Of a stretch of DNA of 34,487 bases, positions 11,071 through 20,441 are shown in pieces. This stretch comes from Ignatzschineria sp. F8392 (GTDB taxonomy: Bacteria > Pseudomonadota > Gammaproteobacteria > Cardiobacteriales > Wohlfahrtiimonadaceae), in NCBI RefSeq assembly GCF_002252045.1, contig NZ_NEFF01000010.1, forward strand, positions 1-34,487, written 5' to 3'. The notes below the pieces were generated by a model. That model did not search any database. It saw nothing but the letters and a program-made list of their open reading frames with translations, and was not told the DNA's origin. Position 1 is the first letter of the stretch. Every line of letters starts with the position of its first letter. Made by a program: the position numbers and the translations under genes.

Positions 11071-12474
11071 TTAAGATAAGTCAAAGCTCCATGTGGGTAC
11101 TTTTGCCTGATCGCACAGATAATGATGTATTCTATCTGTTACTTGTTTCCAACAGTTTTTAACATAAACAGGCATATTTTTAGATCTCATTGAATTTCTC
11201 ATAGCAGCATTAATTTCAAAAATAACGACACCCTTCCGGCGTTCTTCTTGGCTTAAAGCAAAATCTATCCCAACATACTCTAGACCTGTTTGCCGCATAA
11301 TTTGCTCTAAAGCTTTCCAATTATCTGCCCCAATACTTTCTTCAGGAGAACGGCAATAACTAATTCCCATCTCCGTCAGCCAAGGATTAGCCGCCATTAA
11401 TTTTTCAGAATTAGATAAATGGACATTGAAGTCATTGTCAGCAACAAAAAGATGGATAGGAAATAACTTTCCTCCTGTAAATAATGCACGATATTTAGGA
11501 TAAAGCCTTGCACCAGGCAAGCGATTATCTTTAAAGGAGACATCAACATATTCAATAAGATAAATGTCCTTTGGTGTCTGAGAAACTATCGTTTCAAAAT
11601 CAGCAAAATCATGCTGATCTATTGACTCTATAAGGTGCATATTCCTTCCCACATGGTATCCCGATAAACGAACAATCAGTGGAAACTTCAATTGGTGCTT
11701 TTCTACCGCTTCCCTAATAAGGGCATGACAATTTTTATTAACATTCTCTAGTCTGATATTTTTAGGATAAACAATATGGGGCATATCATTAAACCGCCGA
11801 TAATTATTATCTCTTGAAGTCGCTAAAATATCACTGGGATGATTCACAACAGGTACATTTGGAAATGCTGCACATATCGCAGCAGCCTTACAGAGCGCAA
11901 CTTCACATCGCTCTGGATCTGTGATCGAATTATAGATAATATCAACAGAAATATTCTGTCTTTTTAACTCTTTTAGAGCTACATCTATATCATCAACGCG
12001 CAAAATAATTTTTTGAATGTCTCTATCGAGGACAGACATAAGATTATTGTGTCCATCGGGCATATGAAAAGATTGACGTTTTGCATTAAAATTAAAAGCG
12101 CCTGAAGCAAATGTTTGCAAAATAAGGACTTTTAATTTCCCTTCTCTACTCTTTGAAATCACGTTCTCTCTCGAATATTGAAGTGCATATTCAGCACATT
12201 TCTCTTCATCTTTCAACTGATAGAAAAGGCTAGCAACAAGTCCTTTTTCTAAAGAAATAAGCCCCTCACTTTTCTCTTTATTCAAAAACAGATTAAGAAG
12301 CACTCTGCGATTTCCTGTACGCATGGCCGCTGTCATTAACTGTTTTAAATTCCTTTTTTCCAAAGCTCTTTGCTCTAAAAGATAACTTCCTACTTCAAAA
12401 GCCTCGCTATAATCTGCACTTTTAACGGACTTCTCTAATAGAGAATTAAGAGCTGTATTTAATTTTTGGTTCAT
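11071..12474 (-). CDS. Helical-repeat protein with C-terminal RimK-like ATP-grasp domain
   Basis: 467 residues. Residues 1-110 are helix-rich and look like a TPR-type repeat. Residues about 112-455 resemble an ATP-grasp ligase: VVNHPSDILATSRDNNYRRF (209-228), the PLIVRLSGYHVGRNM lysine-free strand region (265-279), IEYVD (307-311), KYRALFTGGKLFPIHLFV (327-344) and the metal-binding EIN of VIFEINAAMRNS (417-428). ATP-grasp enzymes activate a carboxylate as an acylphosphate and join it to an amine. Substrate is unknown. It is the last gene of the three-ligase operon, 28 bases after the stop of the Mur-ligase gene (about 12503), with AGGTG 7 bases before its ATG. Lack of an obvious signal peptide implies a cytoplasmic enzyme. 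Confidence 0.72.
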   Translation of the reverse strand: MNQKLNTALNSLLEKSVKSADYSEAFEVGSYLLEQRALEKRNLKQLMTAAMRTGNRRVLLNLFLNKEKSEGLISLEKGLVASLFYQLKDEEKCAEYALQYSRENVISKSREGKLKVLILQTFASGAFNFNAKRQSFHMPDGHNNLMSVLDRDIQKIILRVDDIDVALKELKRQNISVDIIYNSITDPERCEVALCKAAAICAAFPNVPVVNHPSDILATSRDNNYRRFNDMPHIVYPKNIRLENVNKNCHALIREAVEKHQLKFPLIVRLSGYHVGRNMHLIESIDQHDFADFETIVSQTPKDIYLIEYVDVSFKDNRLPGARLYPKYRALFTGGKLFPIHLFVADNDFNVHLSNSEKLMAANPWLTEMGISYCRSPEESIGADNWKALEQIMRQTGLEYVGIDFALSQEERRKGVVIFEINAAMRNSMRSKNMPVYVKNCWKQVTDRIHHYLCDQAKVPTWSFDLS

Positions 12475-12502
12475 TCTAGAGCACCTAAAGTATATTTGTA
12501 AA

Positions 12503-14269
12503 TTATTTTATAAACTCTTTTAAAGCCTTGCGTAAGCCTGTGCCATTTGAGCCTTTAAACATCAATATATCACCATCATTAATAAGCTTAGTTAGAGATT
12601 CAAATAGAAACTCAATGGAGTTAAACTCAATAATTTTAATATCCTTTTTAATAGTTTTTCTTAAATTAGATATAAGCTCTCCACATAAAATGACAATATC
12701 AATATTTAAATCTTGAAAGTAACTACCTACATCCTCATGCAGCTGTACTGAAGCATCTCCCATTTCTAGCATATCTGCCAAAACCGCAATTTTTCTCTTT
12801 TTATTTGATTCTACCGGATATGTAGATAACTCAACCAAGGCAGATTTTACTGAATCTGGATTTGCGTTATAGGCATGATCTATCACCAAAAAACTTTTAT
12901 TATATTTTACTATATTGTGTTTATCTCCCCTTCCTGGTGGCGGAGATAACCACTGCCCCATCAACTCTAAATCATCCAACCAATTAAGATTTAAAGCATG
13001 TAATATGGCAATGCTACCTAATCCATTTATAGATATATGTTTGCTATAACTGTCCTTTCTAGCTCTAAATGTTTGTCCTTTATAAGAAAACATAAAGTAA
13101 TTAAAAGTATCACCTAAAAACTTAAACATAGATTCAGGGTGCTCACCATAGGTTATAACAGCTCTATTATTGAGCAGTGCGATTTTTTCGACCTCATCGT
13201 AGTAAGGTATATCCCTATTAATCACAGCTACTCTTAGTTTACCTGAATTGTATTTCGACTTAAAAATTTGAGCTTTCAACAATGCCAAATCTTTTAAAGA
13301 CTCATGTCTTTCCATATGAGACTCTGATAGATTGACCAATACAGCAACATCAGAATCTAAAGTATCAGCAGAGCGAGGTAAAGCACCCTGAGCTACTTCA
13401 AACACAGCAAAGTCTTGAATATTAAGCTGTAACCCAAACTTATAAACCCCTTCTATTAAATTATTATATATTCCCGTTAAAACCCGTCCTTTATTTTTTA
13501 AAATTCTACTTAACGTAAGAGTAGAGCTAGTTTTGCCCACTGAACCAGTAATAGTTACAATTTTCCCACTAAAGTCGGATCGATAATATCTAATAATTTT
13601 TTCTGCAGCAAAATTGATATTATCTACTTTTAGAATAGGATTTTTTAATTTTGAATCTAAATGTGTTCTATCTGTTATGAGAGTAACGTCATCACTTACA
13701 TTAAATCTTTTTAAACTTCGAACCGTAGTTCCAGGAGAGTTTCCTTTTAAACTTCTGACAAATGTTACCTTATTTGTTCTAGAGCTTTTCGCCGTAGCAA
13801 AAAAACCAGTATAAACTTTTTGTTTAGGTTCCCGAATCCATTCTCCAGATAAAAAATCGGATAATTGTTGTGGAGTAAATTCTCTATTTTTAAACACATT
13901 ATTTTTAGGAGAAAAAACAATATAATTAAATTCATCTCCATACCATAACCAATCAGTCTTATTAATATTACCTATAAACCATTTAATTAATGCATCTCTA
14001 CAAGTGAAATCATTTAAATTTATCGCTAATCCAGTCGACTGTATATCATGGATATCATCTGTATCAATATAACCGGCGCTTGCTATCTTATCTGTAATTT
14101 CAACCCCTTCTTTTTCTAACATCGAAAGAACACTTATCCAAGCCTGATATGCCCCTCGATAAATCAAGAAACCTTGAGGTGTTATTTTTAATAAAGATCT
14201 CTTTACCTTGCCAAAATCGAGAATATCAATATCTGAAGGTAAATAATAGAGTGTTTTTGAAAAGATCAT
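12503..14269 (-). CDS. MurF-like Mur ligase family protein
   Basis: 588 residues from the ATG at 14269, chosen because AGGA lies 8 bases upstream; longer in-frame starts (14275, 14278, TTG 14290) are poorly placed. Residues 1-205 are an N-terminal domain I do not recognise. The rest matches Mur ligases: P-loop TGSVGKTSS (241-249), SESHMERH (315-322), candidate carbamylated Lys332 in LLKAQIF, DHAYNANPDS (464-473), ADMLEMG (498-504) and FKGSNGTGL near the end. MurF itself joins D-Ala-D-Ala to the UDP-MurNAc tripeptide; this one is longer, sits away from any mur/dcw genes and beside two ATP-grasp proteins, so a different amide substrate is likely. It follows the upstream stop (14280-14282) almost directly, implying coupled translation. 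Its DNA is visibly more AT-rich than its neighbours. Confidence 0.8.
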   Translation of the reverse strand: MIFSKTLYYLPSDIDILDFGKVKRSLLKITPQGFLIYRGAYQAWISVLSMLEKEGVEITDKIASAGYIDTDDIHDIQSTGLAINLNDFTCRDALIKWFIGNINKTDWLWYGDEFNYIVFSPKNNVFKNREFTPQQLSDFLSGEWIREPKQKVYTGFFATAKSSRTNKVTFVRSLKGNSPGTTVRSLKRFNVSDDVTLITDRTHLDSKLKNPILKVDNINFAAEKIIRYYRSDFSGKIVTITGSVGKTSSTLTLSRILKNKGRVLTGIYNNLIEGVYKFGLQLNIQDFAVFEVAQGALPRSADTLDSDVAVLVNLSESHMERHESLKDLALLKAQIFKSKYNSGKLRVAVINRDIPYYDEVEKIALLNNRAVITYGEHPESMFKFLGDTFNYFMFSYKGQTFRARKDSYSKHISINGLGSIAILHALNLNWLDDLELMGQWLSPPPGRGDKHNIVKYNKSFLVIDHAYNANPDSVKSALVELSTYPVESNKKRKIAVLADMLEMGDASVQLHEDVGSYFQDLNIDIVILCGELISNLRKTIKKDIKIIEFNSIEFLFESLTKLINDGDILMFKGSNGTGLRKALKEFIK

Positions 14270-14279
14270 TGTCATCATC

Positions 14280-16985
14280 CTATATTTCAAAGTGTCTCAA
14301 TTCGCTAAGCAAATCTTGATAATAATTAACCTTCAAATTAACAACTTGATCCATGTTACCTTTCATTCCAGGATAAGTATTAACCTCAAAAAGATAAATA
14401 TTCCCATCTTCTACTCCATAGTCAATACCTAAAGCATCGATCGGAAATTGATATTCATCTTGAAGTGTTTCCGCTATTATTTTTGAAACAAACTGTAAGT
14501 TTTCTAGAATATCGGATGATTGCTCAAGACATTGTTCCCGCAGAAACTCCTCGCCTGGCCTTGCAACTCCTCCTCGTGCTAAATTTGAAGTAACTTCGTT
14601 ATTTCCAATTCGAGCATAAGGATTGGCAATTGCCCACTCTCCATTTCTGTTTTGACGATATACTCCAACCCTAATATCAAAGGGCTTATTATCTGGTACT
14701 GTTAAACTCTTAACATACTCTTGCAGAATCCACTCAGGCGTCTGATACTCCTCTAAAACTATCTCTGCACTTTCCCTATCAAAATATTCTTTATCATTTC
14801 CATCGGAAAGAGAATATATATTATTTTCCCTCCTAATCAAAAATACACTTCGCCCTTGACTAGAACGTTTACTTTTTAAAATAACAGTATCTTTCTCTTT
14901 TAGAACATCAAAAAGAGTGTCAATTGTAAAAGGATAACTCTCAATTAAAAATGGAGCTAGCTTCTTATTTTTAGCCAATAACCCTATAACTTTATCCTTA
15001 TTCCCTAATCTATGACACAGCAACTGACTACTACGTTGTAAATCTTGATAGATTTCCCTCTGTCCCCGATTATTGGGAGGAGCATTGTCAATATATTTGG
15101 GTAAAGGATAAAAACCTTCAACCCAATCTTTGTTAGAATAACGATACCCTTTAAATAAATTGTTTTTTTGTTCAAAATCTCTATATGAAAAATAAAGCAT
15201 GGTAAGCCCACGACTATCTAATTCATGAGCTAAACGATTAGCTTCCCTAAAACGTCGAGGTGTTTTTGGATAACAGAGATATCCTATTACTGTACTAGTA
15301 TCTAAAACTACATCTTTACTATCTCTAGCTATTTCCAAATACTTCCGGTACGCTACAAATCCTGAGAGATAATGCTCCACGTCATCGATCCGAACACGGA
15401 AAGCATGATGGCGAATAAAGAAGCCATCGAGAATCCTGCGTGGATTTTTAAAGAACATCGCAACTTCTGGATAGAAAAAACCATTCATTAAATAACGTGC
15501 GCGATACTCCAATGCCCGATAAAACTTATCAATATCAAACCCTTCTAAAAGGTGTGATACTTTTTTATCTTCCTGCATACGCGATATCATTCGCTCAGCT
15601 GCCATCATTAACTCTAAAAGCGTAGGGAATGTTGTAATACGATTTAATACAAAATCGAGATGATCCCGAACATTATCTAATCCAAATTGATAATACTTAG
15701 GATCAGGATTATAAAGCGTTAATTCATTGACACAGTAACTTTGCCAATGATCATGTGCTTCCCAATGCTTATTCGCAATAAAATAATCAAACGCCTTCTC
15801 CACCGATGCTAACCAACGGGGATCTTTCGTAATACCATAAAGACGCATTAAGCCAAAAGCAGCTTCTCCATCATAATAGATGGTTCTATTTTCTGCCTTG
15901 ATACTTAAATCAGGATAATTAAGCACATGAATATAGCGACCATCCTCTTGTTGCATAAAGAGAATACCATTTGCTAAATGCTCCATTAATTCTAAATAAC
16001 GTTGATCGCCGGTAATCTCGGTATATTTAGCATAAGCTAAAATAGAAACTGCATTTCCGCCAAGCTTAATCTCATCTCCAACATCAACAAGAAATGCTGC
16101 TTTTTCTCCACTAGGTAATACTTCAATTTTAATAAGTTCTTTTTCTAAATAATCTAAAGCTCGATCAATTGCTTGCTTCTGCTCGGGCTTTTGGCAAACC
16201 TCCCATCCTTCCAATAATGCGTAGGTAGAACTAGCATGGCGTAATGCATTATAGGTCGGAATCGGTCGATCAAAACAGGGGAACCATCCATAATGGTAAA
16301 AACCATTCGACTTGACCTGTTTTGCTAAATATTCCGTGCTTTTATGAATAATTTCTGTAACTGTTTCATGATTCCACTGATCGATAATACGATAACCACT
16401 ATTACGCCCTTCAGGCTCTATCTCATAACTTTCTAATCCATCAGTAAAAACCGCATATGTCTTAAAACGATAGATTAATGCATCCTCTGATTGTGGCCAG
16501 CTAAGTTCTCTCCTAAAGCGTCTTCGGGTATAACTTTTTAAATTTCTCTCATTCGCAACTGCAACAGAACTGTCTGAATGGTATAAAATTGCATTTCCAT
16601 AAAGTTCATGCTCTAAAAGTGCTGTTTTGAAATCTTCTGTTAAAGATATTCCATAACGAAAATAACTTCTTTTCGTTCTTGCTAATCTTTTTTGAAATTC
16701 ATCCCATTGAAGTGCTTCAACTTCCCGAACTATCTCAACACGCAACCAAGCAGGCTTCAACCAATTTTTAAGACGCCAACGCTTTAAAGCTTCTACCCCT
16801 TTCTGCCAAGCATCTTCAAAATCGTTTCCCGTTGCAATTTCAACATTTGCTCGCTCTTTACTATCCGATATAGCAAAAAATAGAATCGTTGGAGGATTAT
16901 TTTCTGGAAGGTCTATTTGAGGTGACTTTTCCAAAACAGTTAACATCTTCTCTTTTGCCATACTTAATAGTCTATTTAATGCCAT
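14280..16985 (-). CDS. Fusion of an (alpha/alpha)-barrel-like domain and a YheCD-type ATP-grasp domain
   Basis: 901 residues, first gene of the three-ligase operon. Residues about 30-165 form an N-terminal domain I cannot name. Residues about 205-560 are helical with paired-helix patterns such as YDGEAAFGLMRLYGITKDPRWL (371-392), reminiscent of alpha/alpha-barrel enzymes (N-acylglucosamine epimerase or glycosidase type). Residues about 575-901 look like the YheC/YheD ATP-grasp family: FYPLPKYIDNAPPNNRGQRE, VILKSKRSSQGRSVFLI (701-717), PFDIRVGVYRQ (768-778), NLARGG (801-806) and the metal-binding EVN (867-869). The ATP-grasp half should form an amide or ester bond from a carboxylate. The barrel may bind or process a sugar or peptide. 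No signal peptide is seen. The ATG at 16985 has only a weak ribosome site; ATG 16961 is an alternative. Confidence 0.7.
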   Translation of the reverse strand: MALNRLLSMAKEKMLTVLEKSPQIDLPENNPPTILFFAISDSKERANVEIATGNDFEDAWQKGVEALKRWRLKNWLKPAWLRVEIVREVEALQWDEFQKRLARTKRSYFRYGISLTEDFKTALLEHELYGNAILYHSDSSVAVANERNLKSYTRRRFRRELSWPQSEDALIYRFKTYAVFTDGLESYEIEPEGRNSGYRIIDQWNHETVTEIIHKSTEYLAKQVKSNGFYHYGWFPCFDRPIPTYNALRHASSTYALLEGWEVCQKPEQKQAIDRALDYLEKELIKIEVLPSGEKAAFLVDVGDEIKLGGNAVSILAYAKYTEITGDQRYLELMEHLANGILFMQQEDGRYIHVLNYPDLSIKAENRTIYYDGEAAFGLMRLYGITKDPRWLASVEKAFDYFIANKHWEAHDHWQSYCVNELTLYNPDPKYYQFGLDNVRDHLDFVLNRITTFPTLLELMMAAERMISRMQEDKKVSHLLEGFDIDKFYRALEYRARYLMNGFFYPEVAMFFKNPRRILDGFFIRHHAFRVRIDDVEHYLSGFVAYRKYLEIARDSKDVVLDTSTVIGYLCYPKTPRRFREANRLAHELDSRGLTMLYFSYRDFEQKNNLFKGYRYSNKDWVEGFYPLPKYIDNAPPNNRGQREIYQDLQRSSQLLCHRLGNKDKVIGLLAKNKKLAPFLIESYPFTIDTLFDVLKEKDTVILKSKRSSQGRSVFLIRRENNIYSLSDGNDKEYFDRESAEIVLEEYQTPEWILQEYVKSLTVPDNKPFDIRVGVYRQNRNGEWAIANPYARIGNNEVTSNLARGGVARPGEEFLREQCLEQSSDILENLQFVSKIIAETLQDEYQFPIDALGIDYGVEDGNIYLFEVNTYPGMKGNMDQVVNLKVNYYQDLLSELRHFEI

Positions 16986-17287
16986 CTTTTTTACTCACTG
17001 TAATAATTTTATTATCGATAAAGTTTTGTAAGAGTGAATTATATCAACAATATTTACATAAGACCTATCATCCTATAAAACTTATTATAAATAAATGAAA
17101 ATAACTTCAAATAAAATTACAACCATTCAAATAACATTAATTAGAAATACAAATATTAAATTTCTTACTCACAAAGCAAACACAACTTCCTCCCTCTCCC
17201 ATGCCTTCGATAATGATATAATGCGTCAACAGTTACTCAAGCTAACGATAGTAACTGGGTAAAACCATATCTATATCGGGAGAGAAG
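16986..17287. promoter_or_regulatory. Divergent intergenic region between the ligase operon and aaeX
   Basis: 302 bp, very AT-rich. A TATAAT reading left lies at 17038-17043 and could serve the ligase operon, although no good -35 is present. A TATAAT reading right lies at 17217-17222, about 65 bases before aaeX, also without a clear -35, as expected for an activator-dependent promoter. I see no gene, repeat or RNA here. Confidence 0.3.
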
Positions 17288-17497
17288 ATGAAAGAGTTGG
17301 TATTTGGGTCATTAATATTTTTGCCCGGCATCTTAAAAGTATTAGTTTTGGGCTTTTTTATCTGGCTTATTGCGCGCGGATTTTATCGAAAAAAGCTCTA
17401 CTCTAGTGGAATTTGGCATCCAAATCTCGTCGATATTACTATCTACTTTGTCTCGCTTTATCTGAGTCATTTAATCTTTCTGTTCCTACAAGGTTGA
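17288..17497 (+). CDS. aaeX: AaeX-like small membrane protein (DUF1656)
   Basis: 69 residues with two hydrophobic segments (about 10-30 and 47-67), close to the usual 67 residues of AaeX. It starts at an ATG six bases after a strong GGGAGAG ribosome site. In E. coli it is the first gene of aaeXAB, with an unclear accessory role in the efflux pump. Here its stop codon is two bases before the aaeA start, so the genes are co-translated. The aaeR regulator that normally lies divergently is absent; the divergent neighbour is the ligase operon. Confidence 0.8.
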   Translation: MKELVFGSLIFLPGILKVLVLGFFIWLIARGFYRKKLYSSGIWHPNLVDITIYFVSLYLSHLIFLFLQG

Positions 17498-17499
17498 TT

Positions 17500-18390
17500 A
17501 TGAAGAATGCTTTAAAACGCTATTTAATTACCGTTATTGCAGCACTTGTGCTGATCGTTGTCGCTTTTCAGTTATGGAACTTCTACGTTTTAGGCGGATG
17601 GACACGCGATGGAAAAATTCGGGCCGACGTAATTCAAGTATCGGCACAAGTATCTGGTAAACTGATCGACCTGCCTATTAAAGATAATCAATTAGTTAAG
17701 AGAGGTGAGCTTCTCTTTGAAATTGATCCGATCGATTATGAGATCAATCTTCGAAATGCAGAAGCACAATTAGAGCAACTACGCATACGTCAGGAACAAG
17801 CCGCATTACAATATGAGCGTAGAACCAATCTCGGTAATGTTGCTGCGATTTCAAAAGAACATCTTGATGATGTTAAATACAACTTAGATCTGCTCAATGA
17901 TCAGGTACAGCAGGCTGAGATTGCGGTAGAAAAAGCAAAGCTCGACCTCAGTCGAACCAAGGTTTATGCTGAAGTCAGTGGCTATGTCACCAATATGAAT
18001 ATTCGTGAAGGGAGCTTTATTCCAGCTGGACAACCCCTCTTTGCGCTTGTCGATAAAGATAGCTTTCATGCTGTAGGCTACTTCGAGGAGACTAAACTCC
18101 CCTATATTGAAGTTGGACGCCGCGTTGAGATTATCCCCTACAATGGCGGAGAAAAGATGTATGGCTATATTACTGGATATGGTCGAGCGATTTTTGACCA
18201 GAGCGCACAGACTGGTGAACAATTATTACAAGCAGTGAAGCCGAACTATCCGTGGGTAACTTTGGCACAAAGAATCCCGGTAAAAGTCGCTTTTGAAGAG
18301 AGTGATGAAGAGTTAGAGGCACATAATCTTATCGCCGGGACGACAGTCACTATTATCGTTTTAGATGAAATGCATGAGTCTAAAAAATAG
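17500..18390 (+). CDS. aaeA: AaeA-like membrane fusion protein (HlyD family)
   Basis: 296 residues from the ATG at 17500; an upstream in-frame ATG at 17413 lies inside aaeX and is rejected. One N-terminal membrane anchor (about 8-28) is followed by WTRDGKIRADVIQVSAQVSG, which begins the first half of a biotinyl-lipoyl domain. A coiled-coil hairpin (about 85-150) rich in Gln/Glu/Leu follows, then the second lipoyl half (GYVTNMNIREGSFIPAGQPL) and a beta-barrel. It should sit in the periplasm, bridging the inner-membrane AaeB and an outer-membrane channel. By family, the pump exports aromatic carboxylic acids such as p-hydroxybenzoate; actual substrates here are unproven. Confidence 0.88.
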   Translation: MKNALKRYLITVIAALVLIVVAFQLWNFYVLGGWTRDGKIRADVIQVSAQVSGKLIDLPIKDNQLVKRGELLFEIDPIDYEINLRNAEAQLEQLRIRQEQAALQYERRTNLGNVAAISKEHLDDVKYNLDLLNDQVQQAEIAVEKAKLDLSRTKVYAEVSGYVTNMNIREGSFIPAGQPLFALVDKDSFHAVGYFEETKLPYIEVGRRVEIIPYNGGEKMYGYITGYGRAIFDQSAQTGEQLLQAVKPNYPWVTLAQRIPVKVAFEESDEELEAHNLIAGTTVTIIVLDEMHESKK

Positions 18391-18392
18391 CC

Positions 18393-20339
18393 ATGAGCCA
18401 GACAAACATCCAAGAATCTAAACTCAAGGTACTCCTTAATCAATTAGGTCACTATTTTGCCGGCCTCAATTACTCTTACGGATTACGTGTTGCCGTTGGC
18501 GTTGGAATCGCCTGGTTTATTGCGTTTAGATTACAGACCGATAAACCCTACTGGTCAATCATGACGGTGATTATTGTCTCTCTACCAATGCAGAGTATGC
18601 TGGTTGAGAAATTTTTAGCACGTTTGATCGGAACCCTTGTCGGCGCATTTGCCGTTACACTCCTTGCGACTGTGGCCCTCGATGATCAATGGCTATTTAC
18701 CATCTACATGGCATTTTGGCTCTCAATTTGTGCTTACTTAGCAAGCATCAAGAGCTCGATGGTAACTTACTGCTTTGCGCTCTGTGGCTATACCTCCGCC
18801 ATCTTAGGCTTTGCACTCTCGATATCCCCCTCTTCCTATATGGTCTTTCAGATCACTCAAGCACGTATTTTAGAGATCTTAATTGGTCTAGTGACCGCCT
18901 TTTTTGTCTCGATGTTATGGCCTTCTCATTTAGAACGAATCATCGTCAAGCAGAAGCTTCGCCTACAACGCTCTAATGTTAAACAGCTCTATCAAGCCCT
19001 ATTAACAGCGGATTTTGATCCTTTGAAATTTAATAAAGTCTATGAAAAGACATTGTTAGGCTTAATGGATTTTCGAGATCTGATCTATCAAGAGTTTTTA
19101 TCAGTATCGACAGAGCGAGAAGATAATCAGATGATCTATCACTACACCTACCGTTTGATGCGAGCGATGTCCGGCGTTTTAGTCCTTCAATCCATTAAGC
19201 AAGATCTTTTAAAATCAGATCAATTAGCAGTAACAGAATACCTAAATCAGCTTGACCAATGGTTTGCCACTGCCGGCATCACTGAAAAGAAACTAAAACG
19301 CAAACCGAAAGCACCTGATGCACTATTAAAAACAGCAAAAGGCGCTGAATTTGTCACAAAGCTCGATGAGAAATTTACTGAGTTTTATCAGACTCGTTTA
19401 GATCAACCGATCGATGAAGATCTCTATATGCCGGATCGAAATATCCACTACAGCGATCGAAAAGAGGCACTCATCAATAGTGGGAGAACATTTATCAGTA
19501 TTCTTTTTGGAATGTTTTTCTGGATGGAGACCCAATGGGATATGGGATATATCCTCTTAATATTGATCGGGATTATCTGCACCTTAGGGGCGACTTACCC
19601 CATGATCACAAAACTATTAACAATCACATTTATTCTAACTCTGCTACTGACCATTCCGATCTCTTTTATGTTGAAATTTGGTCTTCTGATTCAGGCCACA
19701 AGTATTGTCCCGGCGATGATGATTATTCTCCCCCTCTACTTTATCGCATCACTTATCCGGGCAAGCTCCATGTTAGGTTTTTTAGTCGGCTATGGCTTTC
19801 TATTAGCCTCTAGCTTTCTAATCGGATTCTCTAACCCGATGAGTTTCGATATCAATGCTTTTCTCAATCAAACTTTTGCACTCTTAGTTGCGCTCGGCAT
19901 TATATTATTAATATTCAATATTATTCGTCCAACCTCTAATGAGCGCAAAATGATACGGTTCCAACAAGATATAATGCAACAATTTTCTCAGTTGGCGAAT
20001 CACGTCTCACTTCAAGCGGTCAAAAACTATGAAGCGCTTTTAACCAGTGCTGTTCAACAAGCAAAAGTGATTCCCGATATACAGGAGAAGAGCCGATTTT
20101 TAGCACACTGCTTTTTAACTGTTGTCATTCTCAAGGAGCAACTAAAACTACAAAATGCCGGCATAGAGTGGATAATTCCTGATAATCTCATTACCGCCAT
20201 CAAAGAAGAGAGAATCGATGAAGCGCTACTCATCGTCAATCAATTAGAAGAGAAAGCACCACAGGAAGAGCAATTAACCTACTGGATATTGCATTGCGCC
20301 CTAACCTCTTTTAATCAGTTTTTGGAGGGGATGGATTAG
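18393..20339 (+). CDS. aaeB: AaeB-like FUSC-family efflux pump
   Basis: 648 residues, close to the 655 of E. coli AaeB. The layout is that of the FUSC family: an N-terminal bundle of about six membrane helices (residues 25-180, starting YGLRVAVGVGIAWFIAFRLQ), a soluble middle of about 180 residues, a second membrane bundle (about 365-520) and a soluble C-terminal tail. The start codon is two bases after aaeA stops and has no strong ribosome site of its own, so translation is probably coupled. It is the inner-membrane pump component working with AaeA. No terminator is evident in the 100 bases after its stop. Confidence 0.85.
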   Translation: MSQTNIQESKLKVLLNQLGHYFAGLNYSYGLRVAVGVGIAWFIAFRLQTDKPYWSIMTVIIVSLPMQSMLVEKFLARLIGTLVGAFAVTLLATVALDDQWLFTIYMAFWLSICAYLASIKSSMVTYCFALCGYTSAILGFALSISPSSYMVFQITQARILEILIGLVTAFFVSMLWPSHLERIIVKQKLRLQRSNVKQLYQALLTADFDPLKFNKVYEKTLLGLMDFRDLIYQEFLSVSTEREDNQMIYHYTYRLMRAMSGVLVLQSIKQDLLKSDQLAVTEYLNQLDQWFATAGITEKKLKRKPKAPDALLKTAKGAEFVTKLDEKFTEFYQTRLDQPIDEDLYMPDRNIHYSDRKEALINSGRTFISILFGMFFWMETQWDMGYILLILIGIICTLGATYPMITKLLTITFILTLLLTIPISFMLKFGLLIQATSIVPAMMIILPLYFIASLIRASSMLGFLVGYGFLLASSFLIGFSNPMSFDINAFLNQTFALLVALGIILLIFNIIRPTSNERKMIRFQQDIMQQFSQLANHVSLQAVKNYEALLTSAVQQAKVIPDIQEKSRFLAHCFLTVVILKEQLKLQNAGIEWIIPDNLITAIKEERIDEALLIVNQLEEKAPQEEQLTYWILHCALTSFNQFLEGMD

Positions 20340-20441
20340 ATGTTAAGTTTTGAGTTCTACTCGCAATACCATTACTCGCTTATATCGCTTATAAACAAAT
20401 CTTAAAATAGCTTCATCTTTCATATAGATCTGCATATCATT

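Noticed and set aside
17413-17499. Longer N-terminus for aaeA
   Set aside because: It would lie inside aaeX; the ATG at 17500 begins with the membrane anchor and directly follows the aaeX stop.
20340-20441. Gene fragment after aaeB
   Set aside because: A short open stretch with no recognisable motif or ribosome site.
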